Positions 1 to 5,553 of a DNA stretch of 5,874 nucleotides are shown here, in pieces. Position numbers and translations under genes: made by a program. The DNA comes from Oscillospiraceae bacterium (GTDB lineage: Bacteria > Bacillota > Clostridia > Oscillospirales > Acutalibacteraceae): NCBI GenBank assembly GCA_028706415.1, contig JAQWBK010000091.1:1-5874 (forward strand). Reading direction: 5' to 3'. Within the stretch, counting starts at the first letter, position 1. Each line of letters begins with the position of its first letter. The notes below the pieces were generated by a model that was not told the origin of the DNA, ran no database searches, and saw only the letters and a program-made list of their open reading frames with translations.

Positions 1-1
1 A

Positions 2-100
2 ATACTCGGCAGAGTAATTTCGGATAAAAAACAGCCGTTTGTGAATATAAGGCGACATGCTGTGTCCAAGAGGGTGACCTATTACATAAAATGGGGTTAG
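2..100 (+). CDS. Possible C-terminal fragment of an unrecognised protein
   Basis: One forward frame is open from the window edge to a TAG at 98-100, giving 32 residues that begin ILGRVISDKKQ and end RVTYYIKWG. The other two forward frames meet stops within about 30 bases. The piece is basic (several Arg and Lys) and has no motif I recognise. It would lie upstream of, and on the same strand as, the acyl carrier protein gene, but a separate promoter at 200-228 makes co-transcription unnecessary. A 32-codon open stretch can occur by chance, so this is a tentative partial gene; the sequence left of the window would settle it. Confidence 0.25.
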   Translation: MLGRVISDKKQPFVNIRRHAVSKRVTYYIKWG

Positions 101-199
101 TTGAGACATTATACTTTCAACCTTTCAAGATTTTTCGTGGGCGTATAATGTTAAATTAAATAATAATCATAAATTTTTAATGAAAATGATAAAAGATGA
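101..199. other. AT-rich non-coding spacer
   Basis: This stretch has no sustained open frame on either strand and becomes very A/T-rich after about base 144. A TATAAT hexamer at 144-149 has no convincing -35 box 16-18 bases upstream, so I do not call a promoter there. I see no strong hairpin. Confidence 0.5.
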
Positions 200-228
200 T
201 TGACAAACGCGACATTTACTAATAGTAT
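200..228 (+). promoter_or_regulatory. Sigma-A-type promoter for the acyl carrier protein gene
   Basis: A perfect -35 box TTGACA (200-205) is followed by a 17-base spacer and a -10 box TAGTAT (223-228, four of six consensus bases). Transcription should begin near base 235, leaving a leader of about 125 bases before the ACP start codon. It is the clearest promoter in the window and is correctly oriented for the ACP gene. Confidence 0.7.
217..227. promoter_or_regulatory. Small palindrome over the -10 box, possible operator
   Basis: TACTA-A-TAGTA is a perfect 5-bp inverted repeat around one base, overlapping the -10 hexamer, where a repressor could block RNA polymerase. Fatty-acid genes of Bacillota are often controlled by FapR or FabT at such places. 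The half TACTAA resembles one arm of FapR-type sites, but the full spacing does not match what I remember of that operator. It is short and AT-rich, so chance is a serious alternative. Confidence 0.25.
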
Positions 229-277
229 TTTGGTGTATCCGGTTTTGTGTCCGTTATTATTCACATAGAGTATAGCA

Positions 278-310
278 CAAAGCCATGTTACTGTCTATGA
301 AATGGCTTTG
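278..310 (+). promoter_or_regulatory. Leader hairpin in the ACP 5' untranslated region
   Basis: CAAAGCCAT (278-286) and ATGGCTTTG (302-310) form a perfect 9-bp stem with a 15-base loop. It lies wholly in the predicted leader, between the promoter and the ribosome site. No T-run follows, so it is not an ordinary terminator. It may stabilise the messenger or influence translation. It also buries the ATG at 302, which argues against that codon as the ACP start. Confidence 0.4.
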
Positions 311-343
311 AGTAAAGGGCGGCAGAAAATCGTTATTATTTAT

Positions 344-350
344 GGGAGGA
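344..350 (+). promoter_or_regulatory. Ribosome binding site that fixes the ACP start
   Basis: GGGAGGA lies 8 bases before the ATG at 359, a standard spacing. The in-frame ATG at 302 has no such site, and the ATG at 350 overlaps it. The ACP start is therefore placed at 359. Confidence 0.8.
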
Positions 351-358
351 TGAGTTTG

Positions 359-586
359 ATGGTACTGGAAAAAGTGAAGGTTATTCTAAGTAATCAATTT
401 GATGTTGAGGAGGATTCAATTACTGCGGAGACAAATATCGCGGATGATTTGGGTGCCGATTCACTGGATGTTGTGGATATGCTTATGTCTTTGGAGGATG
501 AGTTTGACATAGAGATACCCGATGATGAAATTGAAAGAATCCGAACTGTAGGGGATATTGTAACCTACATCGAGGAGAATATGTAA
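359..586 (+). CDS. acpP: Acyl carrier protein
   Basis: This 75-residue, strongly acidic cytoplasmic protein is a typical acyl carrier protein. It carries growing fatty acyl chains on a 4'-phosphopantetheine arm for type II fatty-acid synthesis and phospholipid acylation. The attachment motif LGADSLD is at residues 31-37, with the modified serine at position 35. Helix II follows, then the conserved FDIEIPD (49-55) and the IRTVGDIV helix (61-68). Length and layout match a primary-metabolism ACP. I chose the ATG at 359 because of the GGGAGGA site; a longer version from 302 would add 19 residues unlike any ACP. It has its own promoter, a structured leader and a downstream hairpin, so it may be largely monocistronic. 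No other fatty-acid synthesis gene is visible, but the biotin permease next door is metabolically related. Confidence 0.95.
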   Translation: MVLEKVKVILSNQFDVEEDSITAETNIADDLGADSLDVVDMLMSLEDEFDIEIPDDEIERIRTVGDIVTYIEENM

Positions 587-633
587 ACGCAGTGCGCCTT
601 AATGTCCTGCATTTACTGTTAAAAAGTGTTTTT

Positions 634-673
634 AATATACCGCGTAGGAATTATTTCCCACGCGGTATATTTT
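634..673 (+). terminator. Hairpin after the acyl carrier protein gene, probable intrinsic terminator
   Basis: AATATACCGCGT (634-645) pairs perfectly with ACGCGGTATATT (660-671). After one A/C mismatch, four more pairs (647-650 with 655-658) close a 4-base loop. The 3' side ends in TATATTTT, a short U-tract. It sits 48 bases after the ACP stop and suits termination of that transcript. The modest U-tract leaves room for read-through into bioY, for which I find no good separate promoter. Confidence 0.7.
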
Positions 674-732
674 GAACGAAATTATAAGTAGTATGAAGCC
701 CCCGAGACAGATAGTATTTTTTACGGCAATCG

Positions 733-738
733 AAAGGA
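733..738 (+). promoter_or_regulatory. Ribosome binding site that fixes the bioY start
   Basis: AAAGGA lies 8 bases before the ATG at 747. Upstream in-frame candidates, such as the TTG at 672 that overlaps the terminator stem, lack a comparable site, so the ATG at 747 is preferred. Confidence 0.7.
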
Positions 739-746
739 ATTATTAT

Positions 747-1367
747 ATGGCAACAAAAATAAGCCTTCACATTTATCAGCTCATACTGGGCGGATTGTAT
801 ATCGCATTATTTGCCTTGGCCGGAAACATTCCGTTATTCTCGGCGTTGCATTTAATCCCCGGTGTTCCGCTTACCCTTCAGAACTTCATTATTGCCATGA
901 TGGGGATTACATTGGGGCTGCGGGGCGGTATGGTATCATACATATCCCTACTGCTCCTTACACTTTGCGGATTGCCCATAATGTCGGGCGGCAAAGGTGG
1001 TCCCGCCGCTCTTTTCGGGCCGACAGGCGGATATATTTTCGGTTGGGTTTTCATTTTGATATTATTGGGTATCTATTCATCGTTCTTTATTAACAAGCTT
1101 ATCAATAAAAAATTATTCGGAATATCAATTCACATTCCGGTTTCTTTTTGCATAGGTATGCTGGGTATACTCCTGGACTATCTATGTGGCACCCTTGGCC
1201 TCATTATTTTTTATACCGATAAATCAATGGCGGATTTTTCAGCGACACTCACCATGAACCTTGCCTTCCTACCCGGAGATATGATTAAAATTGCGCTAGC
1301 TTCTGTTTTTTCCCTAATATTATTTGTCAGACCTGCGTTAAAGCGTATGTTCAACCAAAAATACTAA
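747..1367 (+). CDS. bioY: BioY biotin permease (S component of an ECF transporter)
   Basis: This 206-residue integral membrane protein is BioY, the biotin-binding S component that works with a shared ECF energising module (EcfA, EcfA', EcfT) encoded elsewhere. Family features visible are an N-terminal hydrophobic helix (about 10-30), the VPLTLQ motif (40-45), a Gly-rich segment with GLPIMSGGKGG (75-85), the hallmark GPTGGYIFG (91-99), and the late FLPGDMIK motif (174-181) before the last helix. About six membrane helices are expected. No BirA-type paired operator is evident upstream, so regulation is unclear; the gene may depend on read-through from the ACP unit. Imported biotin would serve acetyl-CoA carboxylase, which links it to the ACP upstream. 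No bio synthesis gene or ECF ATPase is in the window. Confidence 0.93.
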   Translation: MATKISLHIYQLILGGLYIALFALAGNIPLFSALHLIPGVPLTLQNFIIAMMGITLGLRGGMVSYISLLLLTLCGLPIMSGGKGGPAALFGPTGGYIFGWVFILILLGIYSSFFINKLINKKLFGISIHIPVSFCIGMLGILLDYLCGTLGLIIFYTDKSMADFSATLTMNLAFLPGDMIKIALASVFSLILFVRPALKRMFNQKY

Positions 1368-1382
1368 GCAAAAATCATATTA

Positions 1383-2309
1383 TTATTTTCTTTTCTTGTT
1401 CTGTAAAAACTCTCTCCAGTCACGCAGCAGGGCGTTACGCTCGAGCTTTTTCATGTGTGGGAAGGCACGCAGCATACGCCGCTGTAAACATCTTGTTGAA
1501 AGCATCAACCCATCCCGCTTTTCCTTAAGCTCCCCGGCATATTCTGAAATGTGCCTCCTAAGAGCATCAAAGGGCATTGACCGCCATTCGGGTGCCGGGT
1601 TTACCCCTTTGTCTTTAATACGGTTTATATCTCCAACCCTGTCGGTCAGCTTTTTATATAAATTTTCAATTTTGTAAAGCATTTTCTCTTTTGTCGGCAG
1701 CTTCAGGCTTTCCTTTATCCCTTTTATCATCTCGGACAAATAAAAAAGATGCTCCAGCTTGTGCCATAGCTTTAATGCGACAATAGAGGATATAATTACA
1801 TCGGCCACAAACAGTACAAGAAGTATTCCGGCAACCGTGTATGGCAACACCGAGTTTGCTTTAAACAGCAGTGCCATTAATCGTTCGAAATTCGTCTGTA
1901 TGAAATACATAAAAAGGGTTGTCAAAACACCCCAACCCAGCGACACCCCAAGATGAACACGACCATTTATATTAAATCTTATTTGTGAATAATCCCACCA
2001 GCGTTCATGAAAAATCTTTTCCATCATCCATGATATTATGTATTCAAACACCGTAGCCAGCACTGTTGCTATCGGAAGTATAATAAGGGTTGCTTTTAAA
2101 ATATTGTTTAAATCGTTCCTTATCGGCATTAATATTATTAAAATCAGCAATAAGGTACTGCCGTAAATCGGGCAGAAAGGCCCTCCTAAAAAGCCGCGGT
2201 TAATAAAACGGCGCTCCTGTATAGAGCACAGCATGGTTTCAAACAGCCAACCGCAAAAGCTGTACATAAAGAAATATAAAACCATCTCAACCAATGGGTA
2301 TGGCATCAT
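1383..2309 (-). CDS. CmpB-like putative ABC transporter membrane protein with long basic tail
   Basis: This 308-residue protein belongs to the family named 'putative ABC-transporter type IV' (ABC_trans_CmpB), whose function is not firmly known. Its signatures are GWLFE (20-24), NRGFLGGPFCPIYG (37-50), the acidic E89 in a membrane helix, WWDYS (104-108) and NGRVHLG (115-121). About five membrane helices are predicted by eye near 7-26, 48-63, 72-95, 118-138 and 155-179. The last 125 or so residues are soluble, highly basic and helical, ending NKKRK, and probably face the cytoplasm. A GGAGGG site (2314-2319) precedes two adjacent ATGs at 2309 and 2306, and either could be used. The gene starts 19 bases after the pgeF stop, so it is probably the last gene of the minus-strand operon. 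No ABC ATPase is nearby, so a transport role is not shown. Confidence 0.8.
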   Translation of the reverse strand: MMPYPLVEMVLYFFMYSFCGWLFETMLCSIQERRFINRGFLGGPFCPIYGSTLLLILIILMPIRNDLNNILKATLIILPIATVLATVFEYIISWMMEKIFHERWWDYSQIRFNINGRVHLGVSLGWGVLTTLFMYFIQTNFERLMALLFKANSVLPYTVAGILLVLFVADVIISSIVALKLWHKLEHLFYLSEMIKGIKESLKLPTKEKMLYKIENLYKKLTDRVGDINRIKDKGVNPAPEWRSMPFDALRRHISEYAGELKEKRDGLMLSTRCLQRRMLRAFPHMKKLERNALLRDWREFLQNKKRK

Positions 2310-2313
2310 TTAT

Positions 2314-2319
2314 CCCTCC
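2314..2319 (-). promoter_or_regulatory. Strong ribosome binding site for the CmpB-like gene
   Basis: GGAGGG on the minus strand lies 4 bases from the ATG at 2309 and 7 bases from the ATG at 2306. The second distance is nearer the optimum, so the protein may be one residue shorter than listed. The site lies in the short gap between the pgeF stop and this gene, as expected for an operon. Confidence 0.75.
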
Positions 2320-2328
2320 ATAGCATTA

Positions 2329-3171
2329 TTAATACATGCCGATAAAACCCGCCAAGCCCCCCCGTTCATCACCATTTGCACGGTGTGACCAGAACACATC
2401 AGGATGGCAGCGGGTACATAAATCGGTAAGGGTTATTTTCTCCGGAGCAAGTCCGGCGTTTATTAAAATCCTACGGTTTATCTCCCACAAATCAACATGA
2501 TATTTTACAACTTGGTTATTAATATTTTTATGATTAAAGCAGGTGGAATCGGCTTCCTCCATCGCTTCAAAAATCTTATAAACAGGGGTATCCACCTCAA
2601 AACAACAAAAGCCTATTGACGGCCCGATACCGGCAATTATATTCTCCGGCTTGCAGCCGTAATCGGAACACATACGCTCAACCATTAGCTTGCCAATCCG
2701 TGCGGCTGTACCCTTCCAGCCCGCATGGGCGGTTCCGACCACCCTTCTCATCGGGTCGGCAAAAAACAGCGGAACACAATCGGCATATTGGGTGCAAAGC
2801 ACCACACCGGGCTGATCCGTAATCAGACCATCAATATCCGAATACCCTTTTTCTCGCATAATGCCCCGCCCGCGATCTTGTCGGGTAACATTATAAATAA
2901 CGGTATGATGCTCCTGTGCTGAAACAACCACATCCTCCACATTCACGCATATAGCATTACAAAAACGCCTGAAATTTTCATCAACGGCGTTTTTTTCATC
3001 CCCGCGTGAATAGCTTAGATTCATGCTTTCATATATGCCCCCACTGACACCGCCGATTCTCGTGGAAAATCCATGCCGCACAAAAGGAATGGCATCAATT
3101 GCCGGGAAGCTGTAATATACAACCCCGCCGTTTTCGGTTGCATTCAGATTATTCGATTGCAAGAGCTGCAT
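2329..3171 (-). CDS. pgeF: PgeF/YfiH-family (multicopper polyphenol oxidase fold) purine nucleoside phosphorylase
   Basis: The 280-residue soluble protein has the full motif set of the YfiH/YlmD/LACC1 family. These are HGFSTRIGG (33-41), Q-E-H (86-88), DGLIT (114-118), ADCVPLFFAD (130-139), AHAGWKGTA (148-156), GIGPSI (181-186), CTRC (252-255) and a late SHR (262-264). The expected zinc ligands are H88, C132 and H149. Family members cleave purine nucleosides with phosphate and can deaminate adenosine; E. coli YfiH is also reported to keep L-serine out of the peptidoglycan stem, hence PgeF. The ATG at 3171 is chosen over a TTG at 3177 because AAAAGGA ends 9 bases before the ATG. It lies 39 bases after the chrA stop and 19 bases before the CmpB-like gene, so it is probably co-transcribed. 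Length is normal and no key residue is missing. Confidence 0.92.
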   Translation of the reverse strand: MQLLQSNNLNATENGGVVYYSFPAIDAIPFVRHGFSTRIGGVSGGIYESMNLSYSRGDEKNAVDENFRRFCNAICVNVEDVVVSAQEHHTVIYNVTRQDRGRGIMREKGYSDIDGLITDQPGVVLCTQYADCVPLFFADPMRRVVGTAHAGWKGTAARIGKLMVERMCSDYGCKPENIIAGIGPSIGFCCFEVDTPVYKIFEAMEEADSTCFNHKNINNQVVKYHVDLWEINRRILINAGLAPEKITLTDLCTRCHPDVFWSHRANGDERGGLAGFIGMY

Positions 3172-3180
3172 TGACAACCA

Positions 3181-3187
3181 TCCTTTT
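3181..3187 (-). promoter_or_regulatory. Ribosome binding site that fixes the pgeF start
   Basis: AAAAGGA on the minus strand is 9 bases before the ATG at 3171 but only 3 bases before the in-frame TTG at 3177, which favours the ATG. Confidence 0.6.
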
Positions 3188-3210
3188 CATTATACTCAAG
3201 GTCACCTCAA

Positions 3211-3786
3211 TTACAAAACAAATTTATTTGCCAGATGCCACAGAAGCCCTGTCAGACCGGACAGAACAATCAGGAGAACCGGTGACACTTTGCGTATCAA
3301 AAGCAATAGTGTCACAGCCGCAATGATAATGGTAAACCAATCTACATATTGAATAACCCCGGTGAAGCTCCCAATTTGCATACCAAACGCCGATAAAAGC
3401 AGTATCTGGGCGGCGGATGCACCCACCATTCCGCTCACTGCCGGTCTGATACCGGTCATTCCGGCACTTACCAGCCTACTATCACGCACCGCAAAAAAGA
3501 ATTTGGCAGCCAACAGCGACAGCACTACCGAGGGTATGGTCACCCCTATCGTTGCAATCACCCCGCCCAAAACTCCGGAAGTGCGGGTGCCTGCAAATGT
3601 GGCGGCATTTATCGCAAGAGGTCCGGGTGTCATTTGGGATATTGCCACAATGTCTGTAACCTCTTGCTCGGTTATCCAGCCGGTGAGCTGCATTTCGCGT
3701 TGTATAATAGGGACCATTCCCAGACCCCCGCCAAAGGAAATGGCTCCGATTTTAAGGAATGTCCAAAGCAATTGCAAATAAAGCAT
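3211..3786 (-). CDS. chrA: ChrA-family chromate transporter, short single-domain form
   Basis: This 191-residue membrane protein is one CHR domain. The glycine motif ISFGGGLGM is near residues 16-24, followed by the conserved block with QMTPGPLAINAATFAGTR (51-68), then G-x-x-x-A-x-x-G and IPS before several hydrophobic helices (about five in all). Short CHR proteins usually come as tandem pairs that act together; here the partner is the ChrA domain at the C-terminus of the preceding gene. The start ATG shares its A with the TGA stop of that gene (TGATG), a sign of translational coupling; a TTG one codon earlier is less likely. The family exports chromate in well-studied cases, but many homologues in anaerobes have no tested substrate, so chromate itself is a family-based guess. 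Confidence 0.88.
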   Translation of the reverse strand: MLYLQLLWTFLKIGAISFGGGLGMVPIIQREMQLTGWITEQEVTDIVAISQMTPGPLAINAATFAGTRTSGVLGGVIATIGVTIPSVVLSLLAAKFFFAVRDSRLVSAGMTGIRPAVSGMVGASAAQILLLSAFGMQIGSFTGVIQYVDWFTIIIAAVTLLLLIRKVSPVLLIVLSGLTGLLWHLANKFVL

Positions 3787-5522
3787 CAATCAGGCCGCCC
3801 CTTCCCTATTACCGAATAGATTGCGTGGAATACCAGCCCCGTAATCAATCCGCCCCCGATAATAACCAAGGTGTGCAGACTGGTAAACAGCGTCAGCACA
3901 AGGGATATTCCGAAAATTACAGCTGTCCAGATGTTTTTTCCGGATTTTATTGCTGTCCGACCCAAGGTTATGGTTGCCCATATAAGAAGACCGCTAACAC
4001 ATGCGCGAATACCATTCATGATTGCCGAAACATATTCGTTCGTTCTGAACCATGTATATCCAACTGCTATAAGCGCCATGATAACCAGCGGTGGCATGGT
4101 CATCCCGACCGCCGCAGCCAAGCTACCCCGTATACCTGCGGCTCTGTATCCCGCCATTACGGATGAATTAAGGGCTATCGGACCGGGCATGGACTGAGAT
4201 ACAGCAAAAACATCCAGCATTTCTTCGCCGGAAAGCCATTTATGCTTTCGTGTATAGCATTCGGTAATCAATGACATCATGACATATCCGCCGCCTATTG
4301 TCACCGTGCTGATTTTGAGAGTTTCCAGCATTATTGTCATGGTTAAGCCAAGGCCTTTTTTACTCCCGCTTTTGCCTTCGGAGGATGAGGGTGTACCCCC
4401 GGCAGCATCCTGGCAGGCCTGTATCAACTGTTTTATAACCTCTTGCCTGCCAAAACGGCTTAGCGTCAGTTCGCGAATTCGGCTGGAATCATAGTCTGAG
4501 GCGGTGTTCATCATGGTCATCATTGCCTCCGACATATCCTCAATATCATCAACCGGAACAAGTATACCGGTTTCCGGGGTAACTATATCCTGAGGCCCAC
4601 CACAGGCGGTGCTGATAACCGGCTTGCCGCATGCCCCTGCTTCGGTGAGTACACAGGAGAGCGTTTCAACCCTTGATGAGCAAATAAAGCAATTACATCC
4701 GTTCATATAGTCTACAACCTGTTCGCGGGGAATTGAACCAACCAGTCTGCAATTCTCCCCCACACCCAGCTCTTCAATCAGGGCTTGAAGGTTGTTTTTG
4801 ATAAGTCCGGCTCCGGCAATTTCAAGTTTTACGGAATTCTGCGTTTTTTCTTTAAGTCGGGAAAAAGAGCGAATAAGAAAGTCATATCCCTTTATTGGAC
4901 GCAGCTGCCCCATGGCACGAAAAATAAAATCTGAATTATCCGTCACATCCTTTGGCTTAAAAGTATCTCCGTCCACCGGATCGTGGATTATTCGGGTATT
5001 CCCAAAGGGTTGCATAACATCCCTGAGCGCATTGCTAACGCAGGCATTGACCGCCGAGTTCTGCATTACAAACTTCAAACGCTTAATGGCCTTGCTGTCT
5101 GCTTTCTCAGTTAATACAAATGAGGAATGCTCCATGAAGAACAGGGGCAGATTATGCTTGCGACACAGGGATACTGCTTCATATCCATGAAGTGATGAAC
5201 GCAGGTTGACAACATCGGGTCTCCCCCATTCCTTTTCAATCCGCCGATAAAGCGCCTCCAGCATCCGTTTGCGCTGCTGCATTCTGCCATATTCCCATCT
5301 TGGGGTAAGGTTGGGGCGGGTATAGGTATAGGTTAGTACACCATTGTTTTCTTCCCGTTGAATTCCTCCGTTTTTCAGGTTGAAATCACTGCCAACACCA
5401 ACATGAGCAACCGCAACCGAAATGCCCTGGGCAGCCAGTGCCTCGGCTTGTTCCTTAAAAAATGTACCGAGCAACGGTGAGCCCGGTGTGGGATACCATG
5501 ACGGTATCATCAATACCTTCAT
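3786..5522 (-). CDS. Glycosyltransferase family 4 fused to a ChrA transporter domain
   Basis: This 578-residue protein joins two normally separate families. Residues 1 to about 370 form a GT-B glycosyltransferase of family 4: an N-terminal KVLMIPSWYP with FFKEQAEALA, HDPVD (180-184), RPIKG (208-212), AGAG (236-239), the E-x7-E pair E286/E294, and GILVPVDD (319-326). Such enzymes transfer sugar from a nucleotide sugar to lipid or glycan acceptors at the inner membrane face. A Ser/Gly/Lys-rich linker (about 373-391) leads to a ChrA domain (about 395-578) with IGGGYVM, SQSMPGPIALNSS (442-454) and several hydrophobic helices. The ATG at 5522 follows AAGG by 6 bases. The stop overlaps the start of the stand-alone chrA, the likely partner half. 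The joint crosses an A6 run; one A fewer would separate the two parts cleanly, so the fusion may be real, slippage-dependent or a sequence error. Confidence 0.85.
   Translation of the reverse strand: MKVLMIPSWYPTPGSPLLGTFFKEQAEALAAQGISVAVAHVGVGSDFNLKNGGIQREENNGVLTYTYTRPNLTPRWEYGRMQQRKRMLEALYRRIEKEWGRPDVVNLRSSLHGYEAVSLCRKHNLPLFFMEHSSFVLTEKADSKAIKRLKFVMQNSAVNACVSNALRDVMQPFGNTRIIHDPVDGDTFKPKDVTDNSDFIFRAMGQLRPIKGYDFLIRSFSRLKEKTQNSVKLEIAGAGLIKNNLQALIEELGVGENCRLVGSIPREQVVDYMNGCNCFICSSRVETLSCVLTEAGACGKPVISTACGGPQDIVTPETGILVPVDDIEDMSEAMMTMMNTASDYDSSRIRELTLSRFGRQEVIKQLIQACQDAAGGTPSSSEGKSGSKKGLGLTMTIMLETLKISTVTIGGGYVMMSLITECYTRKHKWLSGEEMLDVFAVSQSMPGPIALNSSVMAGYRAAGIRGSLAAAVGMTMPPLVIMALIAVGYTWFRTNEYVSAIMNGIRACVSGLLIWATITLGRTAIKSGKNIWTAVIFGISLVLTLFTSLHTLVIIGGGLITGLVFHAIYSVIGKGRPD
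4338..4361 (-). other. Fusion joint: A6 run, hidden stop and internal ATG
   Basis: On the minus strand a run of six A (4361-4356) is followed by GG, and 13 bases later by an in-frame ATG (4340-4338). That ATG lies where a free ChrA protein would be expected to begin. In the frame reached by losing one A, the codons after the run read Ala-Leu-Ala and then TAA (4345-4343), two bases before the ATG. This is the usual layout of two adjacent operon genes. The A-run plus GG could also act as a ribosome site for internal initiation, although 13 bases is a long spacing. Confidence 0.6.
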
Positions 5523-5553
5523 CAAAAACCTTGCCTTTCTGATTAGTATAAAA

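Noticed and set aside
144..149. TATAAT hexamer as an upstream ACP promoter
   Set aside because: No reasonable -35 box stands 16-18 bases before it, in a very AT-rich stretch where this hexamer is expected by chance.
285..311. Eight-codon leader peptide (MLLSMKWL) before the ACP gene
   Set aside because: It has no ribosome site and no run of a particular regulatory amino acid; such short frames are expected by chance.
302..358. N-terminal extension of the acyl carrier protein from the ATG at 302
   Set aside because: The 19 extra residues are unlike any ACP, the ATG lies inside a hairpin arm, and a good ribosome site points to the ATG at 359.
672..746. bioY starting at the TTG at 672
   Set aside because: The codon overlaps the terminator stem and lacks a ribosome site; AAAGGA before the ATG at 747 is convincing.
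3189..3216. Promoter TTGTAA-N16-TATAAT on the minus strand ahead of pgeF
   Set aside because: Transcription would start at about the ribosome site, leaving the messenger almost without a leader; co-transcription from chrA explains the gene better.
3362..4197. Several open frames on the plus strand opposite the ChrA coding regions, up to 139 codons
   Set aside because: They lie opposite well-supported genes, lack ribosome sites and family motifs, and arise from the codon bias of the real genes.
5545..5550. TATACT as a -10 box for the glycosyltransferase operon on the minus strand
   Set aside because: The sequence 17 bases upstream (GGCGTA) is not a -35 box, and the hexamer overlaps the T-run after the inverted repeat.
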